A program made the position numbers and the translations under genes. The notes below the pieces were generated by a model. It saw only the letters and a list, made by a program, of their open reading frames with translations. It was not told the DNA's origin and searched no databases. 64,000 nucleotides of DNA from Allodiplogaster sudhausi (lineage: Eukaryota; Nematoda; Chromadorea; Rhabditida; Diplogasteridae), in NCBI GenBank assembly GCA_945643635.1, contig CALZFC010000027.1, positions 2,433,501 through 2,497,500 on the forward strand, in the 5' to 3' direction. This document shows, in pieces, positions 1 to 12,580 of this stretch (position 1 is the first letter of the stretch; every line of letters begins with the position of its first letter).

Positions 1-2261
1 CGCTCTTTACGTCGAGAAGCACTTCAACGAGGTGCTGATGTCCTCATGGTTCCATGATGATTTATCGCAAACTATAAGATCTTGATTATTCGTTGTTGGC
101 GACAAGTGCAGGAAAAAAAGTTTACAAAAAATCAATTGTCGAAAAATCATTGACAAAAAATCAGGACACATGTAATCATCGTCCCTGTACCCCTTCTGAA
201 TCCGAACTTCTCAATGTGCTTGAGGATGCGAAAGCAGCGACGAAGACGATGATCGATGAGATCAGCGCAGCTTTCCGCGATTCCATCGAAGGCAACGACT
301 GGATGGACAACAGCACGAAAAAGGCACAGCTCATACGTATTCACTGGCTATCTCAGAACGATGTCATAAATTACATTTTTCAAAGTTCTTTCAGGAAGCA
401 CTGACAAAGCTGGGCTCCGTCGTCCGAAATATTGGCTATCCCGACTGGATTTTGCAGGACGAAAAGCTGGACAAATTCTATAAAGATGTATTTATAATTT
501 ATTTTCGTAATCGTTGAAAAATGAAATTTCGTAATGTTCCAGTTGGACATTCTACCGACGGACTCGTTTGCCGAGGGAATGGCCAAGGTTCTACAGTGGG
601 AGCTTAATTTTGAACTTGCCAGCCTTCTCGTGCCAGTCGACCGATCAGAGTTCGTCGCGAATCCGGCTGTTGTTAACGCTTACTACAATCCACAACACAA
701 CAGCATCTGTCAGTTTGATAGCCCGCCAAACTATAAATTATTTTAAACCTTATGTTTTGACAAATTCTCTTACGGGCCAATATTTGTTCTCGACCGGAAA
801 TCGAACTATATATTCCCTGTAAAACCTTTCGTACATATTTCTCCAGGGGGCGTTTTAGCGTGATGAAAAGGAAAAAGTGTTTTGAAAGGAAAGAAAGGAA
901 AGAATAGAAAATGAAATATTTTAATCCTTATAGACAAGTTGTCCACAAGCGCAATTATCGATGTTCAGTTTTCCCCGCCGGAATTCTGCAGCCGCCACTC
1001 TTCTGCCACGGCTGTCCACTCGCACTAAATTATGGTACTCTTGGAGCTTTTGTCGGGCACGAGCTCACCCATGGATTCGATGATAATGGTGAAAGACAGA
1101 CATTTTTTTCGGAAATAATTGCAATATTATTGTTATTATATAACAAAGAATCTTCCGCACAGGCAATCACTTTGATGGCAACGGCAACGTGCGCAATTGG
1201 TGGGAGCCGGAGACTAAACGAAAGTTTGACGAACGCTCAGAGTGTTTTGTCAAACAATACTCCGCTGAACATGTCCGTTGGTTTAAAGGAGCGCGATCAC
1301 TGAGAAATATTTAATGCAGCTTCGAGTGAGACTGTTATGTGTCGCGGCAACTTAAGTTTTTGGTGATCTCCCTCCTTTAATGTCTTTCTCGCAAGAATTA
1401 TTAATGACAATTACCAATTGCATTTCTACTTTTGAAGCAGTTAAGCCTGTTATTCTGTGTTAGTACGAGCAAGTCCAGCTGAATGTGAATGGAAGGCGTA
1501 CGCTAGGAGATAACATCGCAGACAACGGCGGTATCAAGCAGGCTTATCAAGTTCATTTTATCTTAGTCTTTTAAAGTGCAACTCTAACAGTCAAAATGAT
1601 CAGTTGAATATTAATACATATCTGTAGATCAAAATCTGGCCACTTTTAATCTGACCAAAATCGTTGTTGCACAGGCCTACCACAAGCATCTCCAGACGCA
1701 CGGCTCCGATCGCACGCCACTCGTCGAGCAGCTCACCAATGAACAACTCTTCTTTGTCGGCTATGCTCAGGGAAGCATTTCATTTTAATATACATTTGCA
1801 AATAATACCGTATATTCGTGATCGCTAATCATTTTGAGAAGGGAAAAAGATTTTGATTTTGTCTCAGGAACAATCAACAGTCTTGGTTTAGAATTGGTGC
1901 CTGAACATAAAGCCGGAGAAATTGGGCGCCGTGCTTCTCACGGATCCCCATTCGCCTCCCCGCACTCGCGCTAAGCTCGTTCTCGCGAATCAGCGAGAGT
2001 TCGCTGAGGTTATTCTGAGAATATTGTTGGGATTTTATCAACAAAAAAAATCAGAAGTCTTTAATATCTTTATCCGGTTGGTTCAAGGGTTTTAAATGGA
2101 TGGTCGAGGGATCCATGATCGGATCGGGTTTACGGCGATTCCTTGCCTGAGTCTATTAGAATAAAGAAAACATGTAACGAGTTTCAAAGTTGTCGTTTCA
2201 GGCGTACCATTGCCCGGTCGGCTCCACTATGAATCCTGAGACGCGTTGTGCAGTCTGGTAG
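1..2261 (+). CDS. M13 (neprilysin-family) zinc metallopeptidase, 3' part, multi-exon
   Basis: Extracellular zinc endopeptidase of the neprilysin/ECE type, which cleaves small peptides at the cell surface; the N-terminal membrane anchor lies off the left edge. Exons read by eye: <1-31, 225-about 333, 395-487, 543-708, 969-1088, 1163-1272, 1464-1550, 1675-about 1770, 1892-2008 and 2202-2261. Phases agree for most junctions. Family marks are FPAGILQPP, the zinc site HELTH within [12 protein letters not shown] (exon at 969), DNIADNGG (third zinc-ligand region, exon at 1464), and the last exon ending NPETRCAVW followed by TAG, the usual M13 C-terminus. Two junctions lack a proper GT donor: after the exon at 225, where GT would shift the frame by one, and after YAQ near 1770, where the sequence reads CAG-GGAAGC. 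The gene may therefore be damaged, mis-sequenced or spliced unusually. Family call is secure; function is not. Confidence 0.88.
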
Positions 2262-2902
2262 AGAAGGCAGCCACTCTACGATAAATCTTGACATTTCAAC
2301 TTGGCTGCACTGTTACAAGTCGAAATAAAACCGTTTGAATGAAATGGATCACCGAGAAACAGAACATGTCTCGAGACCGGCTGGAGCTTCGTTTTATATC
2401 AATTCGACTGATCATCACTACACATGTCCAACAGTTAGTCTCCAGGATCATGATGATGGAAACAATGTGGCTGCATGAAGAAAATAAATTAGTTCATAAA
2501 GGAATCATGAGAGCATAAAGGAGCCCTCAGTAGAGTAGAAACCCTCTTTTTTCTCTCCTCGTCTGGGTATTCGCTACTACATACTTTTGCATGCCGAATC
2601 ATGTATTTTCAATCCATCACGCAACAGACAATGAAAAGGAAGATGACCTGCCCGAAATAGTATGGAGACAATAAGCAATAGAAAGTGGCAGAGAGGAGGC
2701 TACTCAAACAACAAAGTCTTTGGCCTCCATGCAGGTAGCGATTGCGACCATATGGTGGTATACAACGGGCATGATAGACACTATTCGACCCAGACGTGCC
2801 ACATTTAATTTCATCTCTCACTTCTGTCTTCATTATATTCCATCTTTCTTACTCTCTCTATCTCTCTCTGTCTCTCTCTTTGTCTGTCTCTCTCTCTCTC
2901 AC

Positions 2903-2948
<46 letters not shown>

Positions 2949-3114
2949 ATTCTCTCGAACTGTTCGATTGCTCATGCAATCCGCTCTGGCGATTGTCTTG
3001 CAAAAACGTGTGTGTAGAATTCCAAGATCGTTCTAATTATGACGCTTTTACTCTTTTTTTTCTGAACGAGGCGATTAAAAGGTATGACAAATCATTCTTA
3101 TTAGAAAGGAATAA
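2262..3114. other. Intergenic: neprilysin 3' region and CT microsatellite
   Basis: An AATAAA lies near 2323, a plausible polyadenylation signal for the neprilysin gene. A CT microsatellite occupies about 2838-2950. No open frame here has coding character; the long Ser-Leu frames are translations of the CT run. Confidence 0.6.
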
Positions 3115-5991
3115 ATGCCGCCTCTACATCTTCTTCATCTCATCTTTCTGACATTCCTCTTCACGCTTCCTCTGACTGGAGCACTGAAGTTCCTCTCATT
3201 CAATCCAATCACTTTCCATAGTCCAGCCAATTTTCAAGGCCGAATCACGGAAACCCTCGTCGAGGCCGGCCATGAAGTGGTGAGGATACGCTCTTCTTTC
3301 TTTTGTTCGTCGTGCTCCCTCTCCCTGTCTATCTCTCTCTCTCACACTATCAATCTCTCTCTTTCTCTCTCTCTCTTCACTCTCTCTCTCTCTCTTTCTT
3401 TCGTCAGGTGATGCTCTCTCCGATCTTGCACTTGGGCTATCCGAACACGACCAGCAAACTCGCTCGCATCATACACATACCAGGGAATCCGCTGATGCTT
3501 CAATTCGAAGAGATCGAAACGGTATCTGCAGCCCTTGGCCTTTGGACTTCTCCGCAGGCAAACCCCTTCCGTATCATCGATGTTAGAGCAGCGCGCTTAT
3601 TTAGTTTCAAAGAAAATGGAAAAAAACTTTTATAATTTAACATCGTACGTTTTTTTGGAATATTTTTTTCCTGACATGTGTTGAAACAAACTTTAGATGG
3701 TTCGTGCCTTTATGCCGTCGTGGGTCGAGGGTTGCCGAGGTTTGCATTGTATAAAGTATGATAGTAATCATGAATTGTAAGAGATTTGGCCACCACATTC
3801 TGATGCGAGAAAGAAACGGCAAGAATGAAGCCAATCTTCCAGTGACGCTGGATACTCCGGGCTTGCTGGATCAACTGCGCGAAGAGCGGTTCGATGCTGC
3901 CTTCGGCGAGACAATTTCTCCTTGTGGCTTTGGTTAGCCCGGATTCTTTTAGAGAGAGAGAAAGAGAGTTTTTTTTTACATTCGTGCTCATCATCAGCTA
4001 GCTAGACTACTGCAGATCTCTTAACCAGGCATTTTCCACCTCCTTGGAATTGACAAGTTCGCCGTGACGTCGAGTTTTGCCTCTCTGGACGGCCACGAGC
4101 ACATCACTGGAGTTCCTGCATTCACGAGCTTCCAGCCGGGTGAGGTCACCGACAATGGCCATATTTTAATATTACAATATTATAAAATAACTACGCTATA
4201 TTATAACAAAATTTTATATAACATTTTTAGCTTCACAGTATTCTAATGATTCTGGCAAAAATAAGTTATTATTTTTTTTTTTAATAATACCTAAATTCAC
4301 ATCGTTTTTCCACGTGTCGTCACATTAATTTATTTTGATGTCAATCAATATATATATATTAACTTATAGCTTTGATGTCGTTGCACGGCTATCGAATGTC
4401 ATTTTTCGGTCGAGTATCAAATCTTCTCTTCCACTATGGCTGGAGTCTGTCACTGAAAGTGATGCGTGAAGTGCACGATGACTTCTTCCATCGGCGATAT
4501 CCTGAGATGCCCAAGCTTGAGGTTCGCAACTTTAAAAATTTAACAAAAACTTTATTCGCGCGTATCGGGCCAATCTGTTGATATCTTACCCAATACGTAT
4601 CGGTTCGCAACGGCTTCTTGTTAATTTTTCCTCTCGCAGTGTCTTTCGGCAAGAAAATTCATGCTAATTGCTTACATTAGTCACAATCATGCGCAACCGT
4701 ATTCAGGAGATCATGAAAAATTCGAGTTTCTTCTTCCTCAACACGGATCCTCTCATTGACTTCCTTCAAATCGCGAGTGCCAAAATGATCAATATTGGAG
4801 GGATCGCGCTGCCAAGAGAGAGCAGCCGACCCTTAGAAGAGGTGTTATGCATATCATAAATATGTACATACATACATACGTATGCATACTATATTCCTTA
4901 TTGTTAGTTTAAACTGAATAATATTGTACATATATTAATGGTATTCCATCTCAACTCCAGAAGTCTTAGCCTCTAGCCTCGCTGATGTCGGCTCGTCCTC
5001 ACACTGTCCTAATCTCCTTTGGCTCTGTCATGTACTCTTGTCTTATGCCGCCGCCTTTCAAGGTAGGAACTTATGTTGAACTACATAAAATGCCTATTTA
5101 CTGCATGCTGAACAACATGATTCGGAGTCTCAGGAGACAATTCTCGCTCTCGCGCGCTCAATGCCAAATGTCACTTTCATATGGAAATATGAGAAGCCGG
5201 AAGATAAGATTGCCGCTGGCATTCCTAATCTTTTCACGGCAAAGTGGCTACCGCAAGCGGACATTCTTCGTTAGTTCATGTCCTCCTGTTTCTGCTGGGT
5301 TTTACTTTTCTCAACTTTATATGGGCTTGTTTATGCGCCCGCCGTCAAGATTACTTTCTTAGATCGTAGCTTTCCTATTTTTTTTGCTCATTCGCAGGCG
5401 ATAGTCGCCTCTCCGCCTTCGTCACGCACGGCGGCGCTGGCTCGGCGTACGAAGCGGTCCTATGCGGAATTCCCACGGTTACCGTACCCGTGATGTCCGA
5501 CCAGATGCGGAACAGTGAGATGCTTCGCCGTCTTCGCACTGGCCGCATCGTTCAGGGGGACGAGCTCGCGACGCCTCAGTCCCTCATCGACGCCGTCAGA
5601 GATGTGCTGCAAGACGAGAGGTATTCTGCTGTACTTTTGAAACTCATATTCATATTCGGGATATGGCGCGAAATTCAAATATGATTTTGCAAAGAAAGAG
5701 AAAAACTCCAGGTACTTGCGCAGTGCGCGTCGCATTGCTTCAATGGTGGCCGAGCAGCCAGTATCTGTTCAGGAGCGCCTCGTGCGCCACTATGAGTTCA
5801 TGGCCCGCTTCGGGCCACTCGATCAGCTCAACCACGCTGGTCGTGATATGGGCATCGTCACTTTCTACAACCTGGAAATTTTTGGCGCGGCCATTTCGGC
5901 CCTTGCACTGCCCGCATATGTGATTGTGAAAGTGCTATTCTTTGCTGTTCGCTTCGCGGTTTCTAAAGATTTAAAACAGAAGAGTGAGTGA
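3115..5991 (+). CDS. UDP-glucuronosyltransferase (UGT), complete, multi-exon
   Basis: Family 1 glycosyltransferase of the ER membrane that transfers a sugar from a UDP-sugar to small lipophilic molecules. The ATG at 3115 opens a hydrophobic signal peptide (HLLHLIFLTFLFTLPLTG). Exon 1 ends at 3279; exon 2 starts at 3406 after a CT-rich intron. Later coding blocks lie near 3840-3920 (LLDQLREERFDAAFGE), 4030-4140, 4372-4520, 4708-4840, 4985-5060, 5133-5270, 5399-5620 and 5711-5991. The exon at 5399 carries the UGT signature: FVTHGGAGSAYEA, then GIPTVTVPVMSDQMRN. The last exon holds a hydrophobic transmembrane stretch (about 5880-5950) and a short Lys-rich tail (KDLKQKSE), the type I ER topology of the family. 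Intron 1 has a CT microsatellite running into the acceptor. The gene appears intact as far as can be traced; exact exon edges in the middle are approximate. Confidence 0.9.
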
Positions 5992-6507
5992 ATTTGTGTA
6001 TTACTAGAAAAGTATGGCTAGCACTGTTCCTTATTTTGAAGTTTTTCGAAACCACTCAAGGATTTCGTCGAAACATGACATGAATTAGTTACGGTTACTG
6101 CAAAGAAAACCGTTATGATGATTCAATTTTCATTTGTGATGGGGGCTGATTTATTTATTTTCTTCTCCTTTTGACTTGTGCCTCTTATCATCCGTTCATG
6201 GTTTTATGCATGCCGTATTGTCCTCTTTCATAAGTACGAACTTGATTGTGATGATGATTTCTCGAGTAAATGTGAAATCTGCATACGCAATATCTTTGCC
6301 CTCATGTATTCTATGCACTCTTTTGCAGTCGTATTTAGAATAATTTATTTAAAGAACAATAACATCAACAATCATCCTCCTATGGCTGCTGAATGACATT
6401 TCAAATAAGAAAAGCACCCATAAATTTCTCCGTATACGACCCAATATATTTTATTTGGTAAATTTAGAGCTAGCTTCAAAAAGAACCTAATTGTAAGGAA
6501 AAGAGTC
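5992..6507. other. Intergenic, no gene seen
   Basis: AT-rich spacer between the convergent UGT gene and the minus-strand USP-like gene. It should hold both 3' untranslated regions. I see no exon with coding character. Confidence 0.5.
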
Positions 6508-7650
6508 TCAAACACGATGAAAGTAAAGATCGGCGGCTCCGTTGAGAGCGGGGGCATCATTGAGAATCTTGAGTGGATTTGCGAAGTCGTCCGTGTGCTC
6601 GAGCCACTCGTTCGACTTTCCCTCGCGTCTTGTGAAGGCCGTGAAGGTGAATTTTCCTCCGTCATCCTGGAGAGAGCCTCTCACGAGGGCTGTCAGCCGC
6701 CACGCGGCGCCTGCAAGTAGGACATTGATCTACCACCACTCACGCATGGATGGCTCATATTTGATGAAAGATAGGCAACAGCCACGCGGCGCAGCCTTCC
6801 ACTCTTACCCAATGCTCATAAATACATACATATGTACATACCAATGTGCCTCTATGTATGTGTTAGCAAATCAAATTACTGCACTATTATGAAAATAATT
6901 TGCAAAATTATCATTAAAAACCCCTCTTAAAATTCGAACCTGCAACTTTGAAATTGTCGAGATCGGTCTGGCTGCCGGCGAGTTTGAAGTCACGCGACAC
7001 GTTCCGCGTCGCGTCCCACCACGGCAGATTGATGCGCAGGTACTGCGCGTCACTAGGCCGCCACTCGAACGCTCGCTTGCGATCTTCCGGTGGCATCAAA
7101 CCGCTAGAAGAGAAAACCGCCTTCCCGAGATTAGGATGCAACGTAGGATACAAAAGCTTTGCTAAACAAAAACACTTGCAAATAGAAATAAATAAATTGA
7201 AACACCATTGAGAACATGCGGCAGCCCGCTGATCAGCCATCGTGGACCATTGAGTGAAGGGCTTCTCCAGGTCAATTTCATCGCCAGGATCTCGGACATT
7301 CGCAGCAGACAACGTGATGCAACTCGTCTCGCGAGGAAGCTGTGTTCATAAGGAGAGATGTTTAGAAATGACAACAAATCTCACCCGATAAATAAACGTA
7401 ATACAAATTTATAGATTAAAGGATACATATAAGACGATGCCCACATCTTAGCAAAAAAAACACTACTTCACCAATTGCTATTAATTTCAATGACACCAAA
7501 ACTTTCATGAAGTTTGAAAATATTAAATGGGTCACATGCCTCCTTCGGGCCGCAATTCTTGCATTCGCGATACTCGACGAATCGGAGAGTGAAGAGGGCC
7601 TCGACGCCCGCTGGAAGGCTGCCCAGGGCACTCGTCATGAATGAGGATGA
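6508..7650 (-). CDS. Ubiquitin-specific-protease-like protein, C-terminal exons; N-terminus not resolved
   Basis: Minus-strand exons read at about 7650-7500, 7330-7205, 7130-6940 and 6710-6508 (stop at 6508). The last junction joins in phase (KVAG/AAWRLTALV). The final exon resembles the C-terminal box of peptidase C19 ubiquitin hydrolases: WRLTALVRGSL, then GGKFTFTAF where the family has GGHYTAY, then NEWLEHTDD, then ADLYFHRV where the family has LFY-RV. The exon near 7550 carries ECKNCGPKEAC, like the zinc-binding CxxC pairs of USPs. If this is a USP, the catalytic His is replaced by Lys, suggesting an inactive member. I could not find the Cys box upstream. The family call rests on pattern resemblance; an unrelated protein is possible. 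That the exons are coding is more certain than the family. Confidence 0.45.
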
Positions 7651-8935
7651 CAGGCAAGGCGGCTTCAAATTCATTATTTTCTTCTCTCTCTTTAAATTAG
7701 CTGTCCACCGTATATAATTAACATATGGTTTTATGAACGCCGCTCTATTCGCATCAGTCTAAAACGCAATTCTAGAAAGTTTGAACCATTTTAATTTAAA
7801 AGAAGGGCAAAATATTTGAGAGCGTGCGTTCAAAATGGCCATAATGTCATTAAAGGAGCTGTCAATGGAGATTACAATGTTGCTGAACTTTTTGTTAATA
7901 CTATCCGGTCCTACTAGACACATCGTTAGGAAAAGTGAAAATATGTCCTGTATGGAGCCTGAGGAGAAAAACCCACATTTTCCCCACGCCGTATTGTAGA
8001 ATTTAGGGAGTGACGTCATCACCCCTTGCCTATTTTCTCCGCATGCACTCCCTCATTCTAATAGAAAGAAGGTTAAAACTAGATACGGAGCGGCAAGCCA
8101 CGCTAGAGATTCAAGAGAAGAGAAGAGAGGCAGAGAGAAAAAAGCTCACAAAGTCTAGTTTGCTGTGATGGATCTGTGCTAGCATACCGCCAAAACGTTT
8201 TGCAATATCATGTGGGAATTCAAACGTTAGTTCTTCACGAGCGGCTTTTAAACAATATGGATAGTTCCTTTAAGTGAATGGTTCTTTAATGCCGTTTGAA
8301 AAACAAAATTGTACAAAAAAAAATCTATAAAACAGGAAACGAAGGCATAACTCGAAATTGCATCTAACTTCGACATCTCTGTTTCGCCTGCGATACGTCG
8401 ACGCGAGTCTCTCGGTGGAGAAGACTTGTATGGAGGGCCAATTGGAGGTCGCGCGGGAGTCGCTCATCAGAAGCTTAGTTACTACTTCCCGCATCCAGGA
8501 AGAGGGAACAGGACAGGTGAGAGATATCAGATGAGACTGCACATCTCGGAGGCGGTGTAAGCCTCAAATCGTTCCATAGTTTAAAATGGGACGTCCAGAA
8601 TCCAGAGGAAGGATGAGTGAGTGAGGGGACGGTGGACACGGTTAGTTCATGTAAAATAGTGGTAATATGTTCAATGACCACTATTTTAAAGATCACCGAA
8701 AATTTATCGAGGCTTTTGAATCGTTCACTTCACTCTAATCCAAGTGTCAAAAATGAAGGGATGCAAACGAACAATGAATTTGAGCGTTGACAAAGCTGCT
8801 ACCAACGTCGCGCTTGAGCAACAGATATGAATCCATTTGCAGGTCACAGCTGCAATGTACATTAATTAATTAATGACTAATTAATTAATGATTAATTAAT
8901 TAATTAATTAATTAATTAATTAATAGCTAGACAGC
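7651..8935. other. Gap with possible upstream exons of the minus-strand gene; TTAA repeat
   Basis: Open minus-strand stretches at about 7760-8022 and 8400-8540 could be 5' exons of the USP-like gene, but neither shows a recognisable motif. A low-complexity (TTAA)n tract lies at 8864-8926. Confidence 0.4.
8864..8926. repeat. (TTAA)n simple repeat
   Basis: About 60 bp of tandem TTAA, interrupted by two single-base variants. It lies just 3' of the stop codon of the zinc-finger gene. Confidence 0.9.
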
Positions 8936-11400
8936 TTACACAGCGGCGGGGATTGGATACTGTTGTTTTGGATTTGGCTGGTCTGTTCTGCTCGTCCCAT
9001 TTTCTTGATGTATTCCGATGCCCTGATCCAACGAGCTACCAGGGCCGATACAACCTGCAAAGGAAGGAAACGAATGAACATTAAGAACGCAACGTATTAA
9101 AATTAAAACTATAAAATACGTTTACAAGGCAACTGAATTGAGTTTCTTTGGTGTACTCAGTCCAGATTTTATATCATCTTTCTAATATCTTAAAGTCCAA
9201 AGCGACTAATTGCTAGAGCCGTAGCCCACATCACTAACACGTTTCTTTCTATCACAACAAGATCTAGCATTGATGGTAGTTAAAATTAAGGTCGTGCTAA
9301 TACTAAAAATTGGTCACAATATCACAATTATTGCTTGCGCAAATAGAACCTTGCGCAGTAGTGTTGGCAGCCTCTTCGTCAACTCTTTGACACTTCGCCC
9401 TCTCCGCCTCCTCCCTCGCACGCCTGTTCTTCTTCCTCGCCTGCCCTGCTTTTTTTGATCTGTCCCGGAAACTGCAGCCTGTGCAAATCAATCGTTAACT
9501 TTAATTAATTATATTCATAAATTATACATTTTGCTAAATACAAGAGATGAAGGAGATATGCATAGATTCATAGAGATAATGGAAGCTATATGTTTACACA
9601 TAAACTATGCAACACCTGATGCGTAGAGAGTGCCGGATATCATGTCGGGTTCAGCGCTTGCAATTGTTGTCTTCGAACCATCTATAACAAAGTTTGATGA
9701 TTGAACATGATAGTGGGAAAGTTTTTTTTAAGTAAATATATTCCCAATCTAAATTCTCGTTGGCATCGCTCACGGTCTCTTTCTCATTCGCAAACATCAA
9801 TCAAGCTCTTACCAGCAATATGAGAGTTTCCTCCGACTTCCTTGCCCCCAGTGAACGCCAACTGCTCACGGAGTTCCTTTTTGTCAACCCAACGGCACAT
9901 GCGCTCAAAAAGGTTATTTAGGCGTTGAATAGTATAAAAAAATATGAGTGCACCCTATTTTCTAGATCATATATCAACCTTTTTACACAGGTTCTTCTTA
10001 TTTTCTGTTACTTATTTTGTCTCGATAAGACACAAAGAAATATATAATAATAATAATATATTATATTGATCACTGATCTATTCAAGTGTGATTAAAATTA
10101 ATTTGATGTCGATAATTAAAGAAATAAAAAGATTGATTAGTCGAAATTCAAAGCCTAACCCAAAAGTGAGTGGTGCACATATCCGCTGTCTCAAATCGCG
10201 CATCGCATGCCTCGCGTGGACAGCGGTGAGGGAATAGCTCCTGGAAGAATAACTTTACTTTTTTGCATATCAAGACTGTCGATCAGATACTATACAAAGA
10301 AAGGAAAGAAAAAGAAGGACCAACGTGGAATCGCTCCTTGTGATGAGTAGTAACATGCCTTCGATAGCCATATCGTACTAAGGAGTAGCTGCCGTTGCAC
10401 AACTTGCATACGCCACTATCTATACAAATCGTGATGTTATCTTTTCTCAAGTCTAGTTTGACAGGAAATGTAGAGTATCCATGAGCATAACTTCAAAAAT
10501 CGCAAACAAAAACTTCAAAGATTGGATGGACAACACACTTTTGGTCGAAATTTTACTCTTTTGCAGAGTGTTCGCAGCTGTCAGCAGTTGATAGAACGAT
10601 GGATCTTTCGAATGTTGTTCCTTAAAGCACAACAGATGATCAAAGACGGGATTTTGGCTTAAAACACTGCGATAGCGCATACTTTGATGTGAACGGTGAG
10701 AGGCCTTTTCCCGCCGAAATCGCTTGTGCAAGTGGCGTGGGGGCAGACGAATCGCCATGAAGACACGTGTCTTCTCTTCTTTGCTAGAAAAAGGAGACGA
10801 TAGCCCTATACCTTTTTGACCATGATCTAAACTAGTAACCAAAACAAGCAATTTTCCCAAGGGGAAAGTATAATGACAACCACAACAAAGTTTTTTTTTA
10901 ACAAAGTAAGGATTTTCGTTGAAAAAAAACAAGAAGAGTTCGCCGACATTTATCTTCAACGTTGAAATCCTCATCTTCCGGAAAGTAATCGTCTTCGCTG
11001 TCCGATGCTACCTTCTTTACAGGGGAGACTGAAACAGTTCAGTACTCCTACACCTCCATCACAGTACTACTCCCTTCCATATCTTTAGTACTTACAAAAC
11101 TAATGTGCCTTGTATATGCTATAGGCCGCTTAAATTATAAGAAGTAAATTAACCATTTAAAATTCACTCACTTATAGAACCAGGACGAGGCGTGCGATCG
11201 TGAACCTCCTCTCTCTTTACCTTTCCCGACAATTTGCTCATTTCGTCTACGATAAAAAATTAAGCCTTAAAATCAATAAGCACAACGTTGTAAGCTAGCG
11301 AAATTGGAACACGAACTACATGTCGTAGTCTCTTCTATGATGCCAGGTTCTTCAATCCAATCGTCCAGTTCTTCCTTCACGACCGCCGAGAACAATGCTG
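8936..11400 (-). CDS. C2H2-type zinc-finger protein, multi-exon, 5' end uncertain
   Basis: Probable nuclear DNA- or RNA-binding protein. Minus-strand blocks from 5' to 3': 11400-11285 (acidic, KEELDDWIEEPG), about 11245-11182 (MSKLSGKVKREEV), 11030-10940 (ASDSEDDYFPEDEDFN), about 10790-10690, 10420-10320, 10240-10160, 9910-9810, 9685-9620, 9475-9335 (Arg-rich) and 9060-8936 with the stop at 8936. Three finger-like motifs are visible: CPHATC-x12-H at about 10740, CKLC-x13-HVTTH at about 10390, and CPREAC-x12-H at about 10200. The acidic N-terminus plus fingers suggests a transcription regulator, but that is inference. Further exons may lie at about 12320-12200 and 12575-12460, with the GGGCC MITE (11528-11978) in the intron. 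It could even be one locus with the HMG-box gene upstream. Confidence 0.6.
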
Positions 11401-11527
11401 AACAAGGTCCGGTGTATGACTCCAGGCCGGGGAGGGGGGGGGGCTTCCAATGCCAAAAAATGCCTTTTTCGATCACAACTCAAATTGATTGCTAGGAAAT
11501 GCCTTTTTCAACACGGCGCATCTCGGG

Positions 11528-11978
11528 CAGAGGTGCTAACGGGCCCAAAAATTTTTGACCGGCCCGGCCCGTCGGGCCCAAGGACTCGGCCAGCCCGGCC
11601 CGATCCATTTCCGGGCCCTAGAATTTTGGGCCCGGCCCGGCCCGTGGGCCCGTTTGAGCCCGATTTTCAAAAAATTCTGCGGAAAAAAGTCCGACCACTT
11701 ACAAGTTGTTTTGAAATTCAGAATTTTTCATGCTCGTGCTATGAACATCCATTTTAATGTATAGAAGAAAGAGTTTTAGGGGAAAAATGATGAATAAATG
11801 AAGGAAGTTTTTGCACTTTACAATGCCACCAATCGTCCTGACTGGACGGCTTTGGTGCTTATCGGGCCCAATCGGGCCTGAGGGCCGGACCAACTTTTTA
11901 TGGGCCCGGCCCGGCCCGGCCCCGGGTCCTGGAAAGTTGGGCCAGCCGGCCCTACGGGCCGGCCACTTTGCACCTCTG
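11528..11978. mobile_element. GGGCC-rich hAT-type MITE, copy 1
   Basis: Non-autonomous DNA transposon of 451 bp. It starts CAGAGGTGC and ends GCACCTCTG (9-bp perfect inverted ends). It is flanked by a perfect 8-bp direct repeat ATCTCGGG (11520-11527 and 11979-11986), the hAT hallmark. Both subterminal regions are made of GGGCC/GGCCC units; the middle (about 11670-11850) is ordinary AT-rich sequence. No transposase frame. It lies in a likely intron of the minus-strand zinc-finger gene. A related copy in opposite orientation is at 20076. Confidence 0.88.
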
Positions 11979-12189
11979 ATCTCGGGCCGAGAATGTGACT
12001 ACTGAACTTAATATTGATAATATGCGTATTGGCCTAGACAAATACAACAGTCCGATTTCAACTTAAAGAGCCTGTCTATGGACTATAAAAACTACCGTAA
12101 TCCTCAGTCAATGTTTATGCAAGACGAGAGACGCTGACAATAAAGTACTGTAAATTTTAAGCTATATGTGCGGCCCCTTTAAACTATAT

Positions 12190-12580
12190 TTTAGTTACCT
12201 CTGTTGTTGCTGGAAGGATGTTCGAGTGCATTCTGTTCTTGCTTTAGGCAGTTCAATTCGAATCCGTCGGCAGGCAACGGCTACAATGTGTAGAGTATTC
12301 GAAACAGTTAAGGAAACTGATTGTGAGAGTTATAAAGGCATAAGAGTGGAATACTTACAATAGCAGCATCAGTCACATTCGTTCGTCCTGTTGAATCATG
12401 ATCTTTCGAATAATCCTAAAAACATATTTTACATCACTTAGTAAACAAATTGGAGAAGAACAAACCGTGCGAGAATCATGGCAGACAGTGTCGATTGCAA
12501 CAAGGAAGAGCTTCGTAAAGCGAATATGCAGACAGTGCGATAGATCAAAAGAGCTAGACGGTGTCGACAGGTTGGACATC
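12190..12580 (-). other. Candidate coding exons on the minus strand
   Basis: Two open stretches lie between splice-like signals: about 12575-12460 (after TTTTGTAG, starting MSNLSTPSSSFDLSH) and about 12320-12200 (ending before AG-GTAACT). They lie between the HMG-box and zinc-finger exons and may join one of them. A plus-strand frame also spans 12398-12634, so the strand is not certain. Confidence 0.35.

Noticed and set aside
6948..7211. Plus-strand Arg/Ser-rich gene opposite the USP-like exons
   Set aside because: The minus strand gives phase-matched exons with a family-like C-terminus; the plus frame is its shadow.
11528..11978. Pathogenic-type GGGGCC hexanucleotide expansion
   Set aside because: The repeat unit is GGGCC within a bounded transposon with inverted ends and a target duplication.
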